In this document: positions 21,729-31,044 of the stretch, piece after piece
How positions within the stretch are numbered: position 1 is the stretch's first letter
Layout: the number at the start of each line of letters is the position of its first letter
NCBI GenBank assembly: GCA_951802425.1
Contig: OX637798.1
Span: 2,914,001-2,978,000 of the forward strand
Length of the DNA: 64,000 nt
From: Clavaria fumosa
Lineage: Eukaryota; Basidiomycota; Agaricomycetes; Agaricales; Clavariaceae
Direction: 5' to 3'
The notes under the pieces: generated by a model
What the model was told of the DNA's origin: nothing
The model's input: the letters and a program-made list of their open reading frames with translations, nothing else
The model's database searches: none
Translations under genes and position numbers: made by a program

Positions 21729-24700
21729 TAGCAGCCAAAAAATATCAGGCTACACAAGGAGAAGCACATAATATGGTCAATCTGCTATCTGTTAAAAGGT
21801 ACCAGAGCAAGAATGCAGAAAGGTACAGATTGTCCAACTTGGAAGCTGTTCATAAATATCAAAATTCAAAAAGATTGCCCACATTTCCTCCCTCTATTCC
21901 AACATCTGAACTACAGTACAAGATTATATCTGGTGCTTGTGAACAGATGTCCCCCAGTAACTTTTCTGAATCTGGATGTGCAGTTTGTGGAAGACTCACC
22001 ATGTGCATAAACTTGCTGAACCTTTCAAAACTGAAGCTGGACTTAACTATCTTGACACAGCCAAGAGTTACACAGAAGGAACATTTAGCCTCCAGTGATG
22101 CAATCCAGGGTATAGAAGGTCCTATATTGGAGGAAGGTCTTGACAAAATTTGCAAAACATGCCATGCATCACTTGTTAAAGGAAAAATTCCCAAAATGGC
22201 ACTGGCCAATGGCAAATGGATAGGCAAAGTTCCAAAGGAATTAGCAGACTTGTCATTCACAGAGCAGCTCATGGTCTCTTGTGTTCGTCATAATCGTTGT
22301 ATTATCAAAGTCTCTTCTGGTATGCATAAAATGAAAGCAAATGCAATTTCCTTTGCTAATCCCATACCAAAAGTATATGATGTTTTACCACCACCAATGG
22401 AGGAATTGGATGAAGTCTTGGCATTTATCTATACAGGACCTTGTCAACCAACCAAAGCAGATTTGGAAAGGACTCCACTTTTAGTTAGGAAGGACAAAGT
22501 GAGATCTGCCTTGGAGTGGCTTAAACTCAATCATCCTGACTATTATGACCTAGAAATTTCTCTGAGAAATCTTGACAAATATCCTGATAATGGACCTCCA
22601 GTTGTGATTGAGTATCATGAGTCATTTACAAACAAGGCTCCTGAAGCAACAGCCACTTATGACAATGAATTGGAGGGTGGTACTGAAACAGGAAAATGCC
22701 CCTTTGTTGTTCATGGACTTACAGGGGAAGAGTATGGTAACAAAACAGCCAAGGCTTTGAAAGCCATTGCACTTAGGCATTTGACTAGCAACAAAGGTAT
22801 ACTTGCAATTGGACATAAAGAACAACCAGATTCTATTTATGGAAATCCACAGCTATTTCCTCAAATGATGCCTTGGCTGTTTCCATATGGGCTTGGTGGG
22901 ATTGGAAATGCATTACAAGAAGGTCATATATCAGATATTGCACACAAAAGACATTTGCTCCTGTACCATGACAAAAGGTTCCAGAAGGACCCATATTTTC
23001 CTTTGATTGCTTTCAACCATGAACAAATAAAGCAAGGCACAACTGGTGGTTATCTTCTTGCAGAGAAATCAAAGTTTGAAGATATTTCTAAACAGCTTAT
23101 GGAAGTTGACTTGCATACACTTGACAGACTCATAAAGAAGATGAAAGATGGTGAAAAATTCATGCCTGAAACAGATGAAGAGAAAAACTGCTTCCAGCTG
23201 ATTAAAGATTTGGACCATGCTGGTGGATGTGTTAATGGATCAATTACCAGCAAAAAGTACATGTGCAATGAGATTTGGGCACTGACTTCATTCTTGGGTG
23301 CACCTTCATGGTTTATCACATTTGCACCAGCAGACAATAAGCATCCAATATCATTGTACTTTGCTGACAAAGAAGAAACATTTAGTCCTGACTTGAGAGA
23401 TTATGGTGAGAGATACAGGTTGATAGCTCAGAATCCAGTAGCTGGAGCCAGGTTCTTCCATTTGATGTGTGAAATGTTTATCAAGCATGTACTTGGTGTT
23501 GGCACAGATCATCCTGGCATTTATGGTGAAACAGGTGGCTTTTATGGCACAGTTGAGCAACAAGGTAGACTTACATTACATTTGCATTTACCTTTGTGGA
23601 TCAGAGGTTCACTGTCACCACAGGAGATCAGAGAAAAAATTATGGATCCTAACTCAGACTTTCAGAGAAAATTGGTTGAGTATCTTGAAAGTGTGCATGT
23701 TGGTGAATTTTTGACAGGAAGCATGGAAGAAGTTGAGGCTCAGATTGAGTCTAATAAGTGTGACAGAAACTATAAAGACCCTGTGCAGACTCTTCCTGAG
23801 GCTCCTCCTCCTCTGTGTAAGACTCCTGGTGATAACTGTGAGCAATGCAGTGACCTTAAAGACTGGTGGTCCCAATTTAAGTATACAGTAGATGATATCA
23901 TCTTTAAATCAAATGTTCACAACTGCAGAAGAAATCAAACAACTGGAGAGAAGTCAAATAAAAAGGACAAACCTACCTGCATCAATAAACAAGGAAACTG
24001 TAAAGCCAGATTTCCCAGGGAAGTGTTTAAGCAGACAGAGGTTGACCCTAAGACTGGAGCATTGAATATTAAAAAGGGTGAACCATGGATCAATACTTTG
24101 CCACCAGTTGTCACATATCTGCTCAGATGCAATACAGATGTCACAAGTCTTCTCTCTGGAACAGCAATTAAGGCTGCAATAGCATATGTATCAGATTATG
24201 TAACCAAGCCTGGCCTGAAAACATACAGCATATTCAATACAATCCAAAGTGTATTCAAGCGAAATTCTGTGATGCCGGGAGGTTCACTTAGTCGCAAAGA
24301 GAAGGCAAGAAAACTGGTCATTCAAATTATCAATAGTCTGACAGCAAAGATGGAGATTGGTGGACCAATGTCTTCACTATATCTACTTGGGAATCCTGAC
24401 CACTATACCAGTCACAACTTTGTCCCTTTATATTGGAAAAATTATGTCAGAGAGGTCATGAAGTCCTGGAAACCACTTGAAGACATGGATGTGGACCAAT
24501 CAGATAAAGTGCTAGTGCATAAAAGTAAGGACCAAACAACCTATGCGGGCTATTCATCAGTACATGACTACATATATAGTCCAGAAGTGCACAGTGACAA
24601 AACACTTTATGAATGGACACAAATGGCCAAAAAAATTAAGAGACCATTTAAACAAGTAAAGGTCAGCAATTCTGATGCTGAAAATGGTGCTCAAGTGGAA

Positions 24701-27013
24701 ACAGCCTTGATGCAAAAGCTGACACTGTCAGAACCACAAAATGACTGTGACTATGATGACTTTGCTAGTAATGTCTCTGTTTCTGTTTCTGATTTTGATT
24801 TTGATAACAATCATTTCCACAGTGATCATAATGATGATGTTGTAGAAACTAACCCAGGTCAACAATTTCTTAGGGAGCATCCACTTTATGAAACACATAT
24901 CATTCAATACAACTCCAGAAAGGATGTCACTGTTCCTAACTTTGTGGGTGGATCACTGCCAAGAAGGGACTTTGGGGACAGAGAGTACTACTGCATTACC
25001 ATGCTGACTTTGTTTAAGCCTTGGAGAAGTGGCAAAGATTTGAAAAATGAAATTGACACATGGGATGAGACATTTACAAATCATAGCTTTACTACACATC
25101 AACTCAAACTCATGGATAATTTCAATATCAGATATGAGTGCAATGATGCCAGAGATGACTTTTCCACTCAGTTAAAGAAGGGCACAGAGTTGGGAGGCAT
25201 TTTTCCATCATGGTTGACCACCACTGCTGTTGAAAATATTGATGAAAATATTGATGAAAGTAACTGTGGTGATGACTTTGGCAATGGTGAGGGTGATAAT
25301 GATGAAGACCATGGTATCAATAAGTATACAACACCTGGACAACATGGATTGGCACTGCAAGCTGAAATGAAAGCAGCAGAGAGTAGTGTTAGAGGTGCAG
25401 GATGGCTTGATGACAGCCCAGATGGACCATGTGAAATTTGTGTTGACCCAATCCAGCCTGAAGTTGTACAATCAAGCCATGCTTGGAAGACAGCAGTGCA
25501 GGAACAGAGACAGAAGGTCCTTGAAGACAGAAGCAAGCATCACAGCTTAGGTGATTTTGCTCAGCTACCTCCTGTTGGTGGTGCATCTCTATATAGTGGT
25601 GGTGTAGGAACACAACCTGACTCTGGACTAAGACCACATCTCCAGGAATCTGCAATTGGAAAGGCTTTGTGGCATCAAGTAACTACAGTTGTCATCTTGA
25701 GAGAGAACATGAGACAAAAGACACAGACTCCAGAAGATAAGGCATTAAGAACTGCATCGGTTAATATGAGATATGGTGCCTGTATGCCTGAAGACATTAA
25801 ATTTTTGAGATCAAGGATTGCTGGAATACAGGCTGGGCAGCCCAAAGTATCATCAAAGTACTTCAGGAATGTGGCAATAATATGTGGAATTCATACCCAA
25901 AAAGACATGATTAATCAGCTTGGATGTCAAAGATTTGCAGATGAAACAGGCCAAAAGCTCACCAATTTTTACTCCACTGATAGATGGGCTCACGATTCTG
26001 ATCAAGTCAACAGAAGAAAAGGAAAGGCAAAGTCATCTTCCAGACTTGGACATACTTCCAATGACATTAACTTTGATGATGATCAGCTGGAAATCTGGAA
26101 AGTCTGCCCTGGAGCAACTGAGCATTTTCCAGGCAAGTTATCTCTTTGCATAGGCATGCCTATAATGATTAGAAATAATGATGCTACTGAACTTTGCATC
26201 ACAAAGGGCCAGGAAGGATTTGTAGCTGGTTGGCAATCAACAGTGGGTCCACATGGCAAGCAAGTGCTTGACACTCTATTTATCAAGCTAGATAATCCCC
26301 CTTTGACTGTCAATATCTCTGGATTACCTGAAAATGTGGTTCCAATTGTGAAAAGCAAGAAAACCATTCAATGCACTTTTCCAAGTGACTTGAGAGCATC
26401 TATTGAGAGACAACAAGTCTGGGCACTTCCAAACTTTGCAATGACTGCCCATGCTTCTCAAGGAAAGACCAGACCATACAATGTTGTCCATCTGAACAGT
26501 TGCAGCAATCATATGGCATATTACACTGCATTGTCTCACAGTGCTAGTGCAGGAGGTACCATAATCATACAAGGGTTTGACCCTAGAGTGATTACAAAAG
26601 GTTGCTCTGGCTATCTCAGACAGGAATTTAGAGAACTAGAACTTCTTGAGGAGATTACCAGACTCAGGTATGAAGAAAGGCTTCCCGAGAATATTCAGGG
26701 TAGCACAAGAAGTGCAATTCTTCAGTTGTTTCAACAGTGTAATGGTGCAGACTATGTTCCAGCCAAAATGGATGGGCTACTCAGATGGTCAGCTAAGGAT
26801 CCCCTTGTATTAGACTCAGCAATAGATAGTCCATGGCAGATCATAGACAAGCACAAAGGCAGCGCTGGATTACCTTTGAGGAAGGACAACACATCATATG
26901 TACCTGCAAAAGGTAGTCAGGCCTTGAAGAGACAAAAATGCATGCTTTTGATGATGTTGATGATGATTCAACTTCTAAAAAGCAAAAGATATCTGCTTCA
27001 TCATCTGCTATAA
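21668..27013 (+). CDS. Helitron Rep/helicase-like protein lacking Walker motifs
   Basis: A 1781-codon open frame. In order: more KYQ units (AAKKYQATQG, VKRYQSKNA); a Cys-rich DUF6570-like region (CKTCHASLVKGKIPKMALAN, PELADLSF-like KELADLSFTEQLM); the Helitron N-domain (MMPWLFPYGLGG); the HUH nuclease motif LTLHLHLPLW near 23561-23600; the paired Tyr motif AYVSDYVTK near 24180-24210; then the PIF1-type helicase C-half with GDFAQLPPVGGASLYSG (25547 on), VVILRENMRQKTQTPED and TAHASQGKT (about 26440-26470). In this family the segment between HAWKTAVQEQRQ and GDFAQLPP carries Walker A (GxGKS), motif Ia and the IDEVSM Walker B box. Here EDRSKHHSLGDFAQ joins the two sides directly, so roughly 180 or more residues are deleted in frame. 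The frame is otherwise open. Unwinding should be impossible, so trans help would be needed. Confidence 0.85.
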   Translation: MVAARKYQDTQGDKFKMAHLIAAKKYQATQGEAHNMVNLLSVKRYQSKNAERYRLSNLEAVHKYQNSKRLPTFPPSIPTSELQYKIISGACEQMSPSNFSESGCAVCGRLTMCINLLNLSKLKLDLTILTQPRVTQKEHLASSDAIQGIEGPILEEGLDKICKTCHASLVKGKIPKMALANGKWIGKVPKELADLSFTEQLMVSCVRHNRCIIKVSSGMHKMKANAISFANPIPKVYDVLPPPMEELDEVLAFIYTGPCQPTKADLERTPLLVRKDKVRSALEWLKLNHPDYYDLEISLRNLDKYPDNGPPVVIEYHESFTNKAPEATATYDNELEGGTETGKCPFVVHGLTGEEYGNKTAKALKAIALRHLTSNKGILAIGHKEQPDSIYGNPQLFPQMMPWLFPYGLGGIGNALQEGHISDIAHKRHLLLYHDKRFQKDPYFPLIAFNHEQIKQGTTGGYLLAEKSKFEDISKQLMEVDLHTLDRLIKKMKDGEKFMPETDEEKNCFQLIKDLDHAGGCVNGSITSKKYMCNEIWALTSFLGAPSWFITFAPADNKHPISLYFADKEETFSPDLRDYGERYRLIAQNPVAGARFFHLMCEMFIKHVLGVGTDHPGIYGETGGFYGTVEQQGRLTLHLHLPLWIRGSLSPQEIREKIMDPNSDFQRKLVEYLESVHVGEFLTGSMEEVEAQIESNKCDRNYKDPVQTLPEAPPPLCKTPGDNCEQCSDLKDWWSQFKYTVDDIIFKSNVHNCRRNQTTGEKSNKKDKPTCINKQGNCKARFPREVFKQTEVDPKTGALNIKKGEPWINTLPPVVTYLLRCNTDVTSLLSGTAIKAAIAYVSDYVTKPGLKTYSIFNTIQSVFKRNSVMPGGSLSRKEKARKLVIQIINSLTAKMEIGGPMSSLYLLGNPDHYTSHNFVPLYWKNYVREVMKSWKPLEDMDVDQSDKVLVHKSKDQTTYAGYSSVHDYIYSPEVHSDKTLYEWTQMAKKIKRPFKQVKVSNSDAENGAQVETALMQKLTLSEPQNDCDYDDFASNVSVSVSDFDFDNNHFHSDHNDDVVETNPGQQFLREHPLYETHIIQYNSRKDVTVPNFVGGSLPRRDFGDREYYCITMLTLFKPWRSGKDLKNEIDTWDETFTNHSFTTHQLKLMDNFNIRYECNDARDDFSTQLKKGTELGGIFPSWLTTTAVENIDENIDESNCGDDFGNGEGDNDEDHGINKYTTPGQHGLALQAEMKAAESSVRGAGWLDDSPDGPCEICVDPIQPEVVQSSHAWKTAVQEQRQKVLEDRSKHHSLGDFAQLPPVGGASLYSGGVGTQPDSGLRPHLQESAIGKALWHQVTTVVILRENMRQKTQTPEDKALRTASVNMRYGACMPEDIKFLRSRIAGIQAGQPKVSSKYFRNVAIICGIHTQKDMINQLGCQRFADETGQKLTNFYSTDRWAHDSDQVNRRKGKAKSSSRLGHTSNDINFDDDQLEIWKVCPGATEHFPGKLSLCIGMPIMIRNNDATELCITKGQEGFVAGWQSTVGPHGKQVLDTLFIKLDNPPLTVNISGLPENVVPIVKSKKTIQCTFPSDLRASIERQQVWALPNFAMTAHASQGKTRPYNVVHLNSCSNHMAYYTALSHSASAGGTIIIQGFDPRVITKGCSGYLRQEFRELELLEEITRLRYEERLPENIQGSTRSAILQLFQQCNGADYVPAKMDGLLRWSAKDPLVLDSAIDSPWQIIDKHKGSAGLPLRKDNTSYVPAKGSQALKRQKCMLLMMLMMIQLLKSKRYLLHHLL

Positions 27014-27834
27014 ATAATATTGAAGGGCCAACTGGGCTTATTTGGGATGGAGATAACTATAGCTGTGCATATGACTCACTCCTTGTGATTTTATATCATA
27101 TTTGGACTAAGGATCCTAAAGCCTGGTCAAGACACTTTGGAAACTTTGGCAATCAATACCTTACTGCTCTGGAGAGAGGATTCAAACAGCATCTGGAGTG
27201 TTCAGTGTCTCTTGAAAGAGTCAGGGATGATATTAGATTTGCACTTCATTCTGCAGATCCAATAGCTTATCCCACAGGCCCCAGAGGTGCAAGTGTAGGC
27301 AGATTGGCCTTTGACATGCTCAAAACTAATGATGTTGTTGCATCTTCTCAAATTGTTTGTTCTAATTGCACTTATAAAGAACCTGAACAGGAACATATAC
27401 TTGGCTATGTGATATCACCAGCTGAATCCACCCAGAGCAGTCAATCAACATCTCAGTGGATAAATAACTTGGGTCATGATGTTGCAAAATCCTGTCCAGA
27501 GTGCATGTGTGAGATGAACAAAATCATATGTCACAATGAACCACCCAAGTTATTAATGCTAGAATATCCTGAAAGCAGCATAGAAACCAATCCAAGAATC
27601 AAATATGATACTGATGGAGGTGAAGTTTATCTCAATCTTAAGGGGATTGTTTATCTTGGAAGCTTTCATTTCACATCTAGATTGATTGAGAGTGATGGAA
27701 CAATTTGGTACCATGATGGAAGAACAACTGGAGCATTATGTGAACCAGATGGAAATGTTGGATTGATGTCAAATGGGCAGCTGAGGTCTTGCAGAGGAAG
27801 AGCACTGGTTATGGCAGTGTATGCACAGGATTGA
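26938..27834 (+). CDS. Protease-like C-terminal domain of the Helitron protein
   Basis: 298 codons overlapping the end of the helicase frame by 76 bp. The sequence around AAAAA at 26935-26939 suggests a one-base slip that split one original protein. It shows a Cys box WDGDNYSCAYDSLLVILYHI, four Cys in CSNCTY and CPECMCEM that could hold zinc, and a His box YLGSFHFTSRLIESDGTIWY followed by HDG. Cys box first, zinc-like fingers between, and HF...WYxxDG last resemble a ubiquitin-specific protease fold; Helitrons of other lineages carry OTU or other Cys proteases, so a protease role is reasonable but inferred. Ends MAVYAQD. Confidence 0.65.
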   Translation: MHAFDDVDDDSTSKKQKISASSSAINNIEGPTGLIWDGDNYSCAYDSLLVILYHIWTKDPKAWSRHFGNFGNQYLTALERGFKQHLECSVSLERVRDDIRFALHSADPIAYPTGPRGASVGRLAFDMLKTNDVVASSQIVCSNCTYKEPEQEHILGYVISPAESTQSSQSTSQWINNLGHDVAKSCPECMCEMNKIICHNEPPKLLMLEYPESSIETNPRIKYDTDGGEVYLNLKGIVYLGSFHFTSRLIESDGTIWYHDGRTTGALCEPDGNVGLMSNGQLRSCRGRALVMAVYAQD

Positions 27835-27973
27835 GTTAGAATTTTTGGGAAGATACATTGTTCTGATGGCCTCTAAAACATGCAATTATGAAAAGAATGA
27901 AAAAGAAATGAAAAAGGAAATGTACAAAAGAACTTGTTCATGCCACACTTGTGATGGCCCACTCCCCCCAAGT

Positions 27974-28026
27974 GAATCAATGAATGAAGATGGGCCCTTT
28001 TCTGGGGTTGATAAGAATGAGTCTTG
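27974..28026 (-). repeat. Right terminal inverted repeat of copy B
   Basis: Its reverse complement begins CAAGACTCATTCTTATCAAC and continues through AGAAAAGGGCCCATCTTC, one substitution and one indel from the left repeat. Confidence 0.8.
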
Positions 28027-28296
28027 ATAAATCAAGTCGTTTAGTATTAAAAGGAATATACCTATGAGCGAACACTGGGTAAGCTACGGTGTTCAGTTAG
28101 TTGGTAGGTAGATAAAATGAATGTAAATGAGTGTCTCGTACCTCTCAAGCGACACGAGTCGTTGAGAGGGCGTGGTGACTACGCTACAGGACTATATAAT
28201 GAAAGGGAACCGAAGAGAAGGCGATGTTAGACTAATAAGTGGTGAAGGGGAGAATGTTTAAGTGCGGAAGCGAACAAGAAAAGAGAGGATGGGCCA
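28027..28296. other. Spacer; no gene seen
   Basis: Contains an imperfect hairpin GAACAC...GTGTTC near 28079-28103 and another with arms around 'cctctcaagcgac' and 'gtcgttgagagg' (28141-28169). It could be LTR or 3' leader of the copia relic that follows on the reverse strand, but no second LTR copy is present to prove it. Confidence 0.3.
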
Positions 28297-29339
28297 TTAT
28301 GCAAGGCGCAGTAATGGGCAGTGGTTTGAACTTCCAACACTCAGCTCCCTTTTCACATGGTCAACTGCAGCCCTGGAATTTCCCATCATGATCATGTCAT
28401 TGGTAGAAACCAGTACATGGACAGCTTCATCCCCTTTTGTCCGGATGAAAACCAATTGGTTGAGCTTTGACACATTGAATCCCAGTTGTGTGAATATGCG
28501 TGCCATGCGCTCGTACCACCTCCTCCCTGCTTGTTTCAGACCGCAGAGGCCTTTTCGCAGGCGGCAAACCTTTCCTACTTCCTTATCGCCCAGTGCTCCG
28601 CTCAGTGGCTCCATGTAGACCTCGTCTTCGAGGTTGGCGTTCAGGTAAGCGCTCACGACGTCTATCTGGTTGATTTCCCAGTTCCGTTGGGCAGCCAGAG
28701 TCAGCAATAGCCTTATTGATCCAATTTTTGCAGCCACGGCAAAAGTTTCATCGTAGTTTACACCCTTTGTTTGACGATGTCCACCGGCAACGACTCATGC
28801 CTTGTACTTGACGACCTTGCTGTTCAGTCCAAGCTTTACCTTGAAAACATATCCACAAGGAATTACTGGTTTGTTGGTTGGACGGTTGACAATGTCCCAG
28901 GTGTGTAGGCGCTTTAGGACGTCGAGTTCGGCCTGATAGGCCTGTTTCCACTGATTTGCGTTGGGGCCAGCTAGTGCCTGAGCAAGGGTGCGAGGCTCGC
29001 TGCCGATTGCACCTGCGTATAGGGCGATCAAGGGTACATCACCAGTGTATTCTAGAGCGTTATTCGCATCGCTGACGTTGGCTCTTTCTGGGGGGTAGCC
29101 AGCGAGGGTCCTGTAGTATCCCTGCTGTGGGCATGCCAGATCAACGTGTCGGGACTCTCGTCTCGGTTGAATACAACCTTGTGCTCGATCCTGACCTGCC
29201 TTTTGTCAGGAAAGTAAATGTGGTACCCGGTGCTTGCACCAGACCCTGGTAGCAGCATGTATGGATTGGTTCTCATTACCATTTTCCAGTATTGTATGTA
29301 TTCCTCTGATTTAGAACACCTAGAATGATATATGGCCAA
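28297..29339 (-). pseudogene. Ty1/copia pol fragment
   Basis: Reverse-strand relic in several frames. From the 5' side: an integrase-RT linker (YHIYFPDKRQVRIEHKVVFN), the RT entry with ANQWKQAYQAELDVLKRLHT and WDIVNRPTNKPVIPCGYVFK, then RLLLTLAAQRNWEINQIDVV, SAYLNANLEDEVYMEP, CRLRKGLCGLKQAGRRWYE. This order and the QxDVxxAYLN and GLKQ boxes are diagnostic for copia reverse transcriptase. The catalytic box reads VSTNDMIMMGN instead of YVDDM, so it is inactive, and RNase H and gag are missing. Confidence 0.85.
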
Positions 29340-30081
29340 TTGTAATCACAAGGTAGCCACTCTACTTGTCCCATACATTAGCACCTCTGTTCACTGGCTG
29401 ATTGCATGGTACATTGACTGCTCTAATTGTCCCATACATTGGCATCTCTGATTGACTGGCTGGCTGCATGATACATTAAGTCTTCTAATTATGCCATGCA
29501 TTGACCCCTCTGATTCAATGGCTAATACATGGCCATCTCTAGTTGTATGATACATTGACTGCTCTAGTCAAATAGCCAATATATTGACTGCTCTAATTGT
29601 CCCATACATTGGCATCTCTGGTTGACTGACTCATTGTATGATACATTAAGTCTTCTAATCATACCATGCATTGACTCTTCTGATTCAATGGCTAATACAT
29701 GGCCACCTCTAGTTGTATGATATATTGACCACTCTAGTCAAATAGCCAATATATTAACTGCTCTAATTGTCCCATACATGAACACCTCTGATTCACTGGC
29801 TGATTGCATGATACATTGACTGCTCTAATTGTCCCATACATTGGCATCTCTGGTTGACTGACTCATTGTATGACACATTAAGTCTTCTAATCATACCATG
29901 CATTGACTTTTCTGATTCAATGGCTAATAGATGGCCACCTCTAGTTGTATGATATATTGACCACTCTAGTATTTGACAAATAGCCAATATATTGACTGCT
30001 CTGATTGTCCCATACATGAACACCTCTGATCCACTGGCTGATTGCATGATACATTGACTGCTCAAATTGTTCCATACATTG
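29340..30081. repeat. Complex AT-rich minisatellite
   Basis: Higher-order repeat made of variants of 'attgactgctctaattgtc', 'ccatacattggcatctctg', 'gattcaatggctaatacatgg' and 'ctctagttgtatgatacatt'. The 'ctaattgtcccatacattgg' landmark recurs near 29423, 29591 and 29825, giving long periods of about 170 and 230 bp built from shorter sub-units. No coding potential. Confidence 0.85.
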
Positions 30082-30182
30082 GCACACTCAGCCAGTCAGC
30101 CAGAATAAGAATGCCAGTCAAACATTGGCAAACAAAATATGCTAAAAACAAAGACCACAACTTGAAATTGAGCAGCCCTGTG
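30082..30182. repeat. Outer left arm of the foldback element
   Basis: Begins GCACACTCAGCCAGTCAGCC and is the reverse complement, with a few mismatches, of 35172-35269. It ends in CTGTG (30178-30182), which is repeated at 33804-33808 on the far side of gypsy B. This is the part of the palindrome cut off by the gypsy B insertion. Confidence 0.8.
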
Positions 30183-30473
30183 TGTTAGGATCGCTTATGT
30201 AAGCCATCCCAAAGTGCAGTTGTGGAGAAACTGGGGAGGGTTGTTGGAAGGTCACATGACCTGTGGCTGGGTTGGATTATGTAATCATGTAAGATCACAT
30301 GACCTGGGGCCTGGGCGCATCACGTGATTCGAGGGTCCGAGCGTGGGAACGCCGACAAGTGCCGAAGCATTCGCTATAAGTACTTTCGCTTTTCCTTTTT
30401 TGTACTCTTTTCCCCTTATCTTAGTATTGTCGTCATGACCTTACGCTTAAGTTGTGTGAGACCCAGTCTGATA
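30183..30473 (+). repeat. 5' LTR of gypsy B
   Basis: 291 bp starting TGTTAGGATCGCTTATG, with TATAAG at about 30374 as a possible promoter element, ending TCTGATA. Matches 33513-33803. Confidence 0.75.
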
Positions 30474-31044
30474 TAATACTAAGATCCGCCTGTCCGCCCT
30501 AGCCCCATGTCCTAACCCGGCTAGCCTGGACCCTTAATTTCAAACTGTGACATGTTGTCACAGCTCAGCCCCTATCATCCTCTTCTCCTTTACCCTGCCC
30601 GCGGTGTGTAACAGAACCATGCGAAATTTTTACTGTGTGTAGATACACGTGACCAGACCAGGAGGAAGTCAACTGTGACCCTCCCCAAGTGATACCGAGT
30701 GCCCAAGGCCCGGAACTTTGTTTTACAGCTACGTACCAGTGAATCGTGTAGTGTACAGGGCAAGGAAAGGCCCCTACATAGTCTTTCTGTAGTTTCCTGG
30801 TCCAGTGGACAGGGCCCTTGCTCTGTGACCATTGTCAGAAGGGCGCACGGGCAACTCATTAGGAGTTGTGGAGCGACCACCTGGGACACCATTTGGGCCC
30901 CACGTTAACAAAAGTTTCATAGAATAAGAGTTCTATAGGTACATAAGTACACAGAAGAGCAGCCTAAGAGGACAGGACTGTTAAGAGATTGAAGAAATCC
31001 TGAGTGCTCAAGGCCTGGAACTTTATTTACAGCATCCAGGGCCT

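Larger units (their letters stand above)
18038..28026 (+). mobile_element. Helitron-coding element with long terminal inverted repeats (copy B)
   Basis: A 9989-bp unit whose ends (18038-18091 and 27974-28026) are inverted repeats with one mismatch and one indel. Inside lie the subterminal repeat arrays, a multi-exon leader (20005-20619), the Rep/helicase-like gene (to 27013) and a protease-like part (to 27834). Typical Helitrons have no such terminal repeats; they end in a hairpin plus CTRR. A small hairpin CTTGA-TAAA-TCAAG overlaps the right end (28023-28036), but no CTRR follows. No target duplication was seen. Copy A next to it is a deletion derivative, so the unit has been mobile or duplicated as a whole. 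Confidence 0.7.

Noticed and set aside
28040..28110. Helitron 3' end with hairpin GAACAC...GTGTTC
   Set aside because: No CTRR follows at the right distance, and the sequence is outside the inverted repeat.
30183..30612. A 430-bp LTR for gypsy B ending TGTAACA
   Set aside because: The clean CTGTG duplication right after 33803 supports a 291-bp LTR; the longer block is leader sequence shared with gypsy A. Some doubt remains because TGATA is an unusual LTR end.
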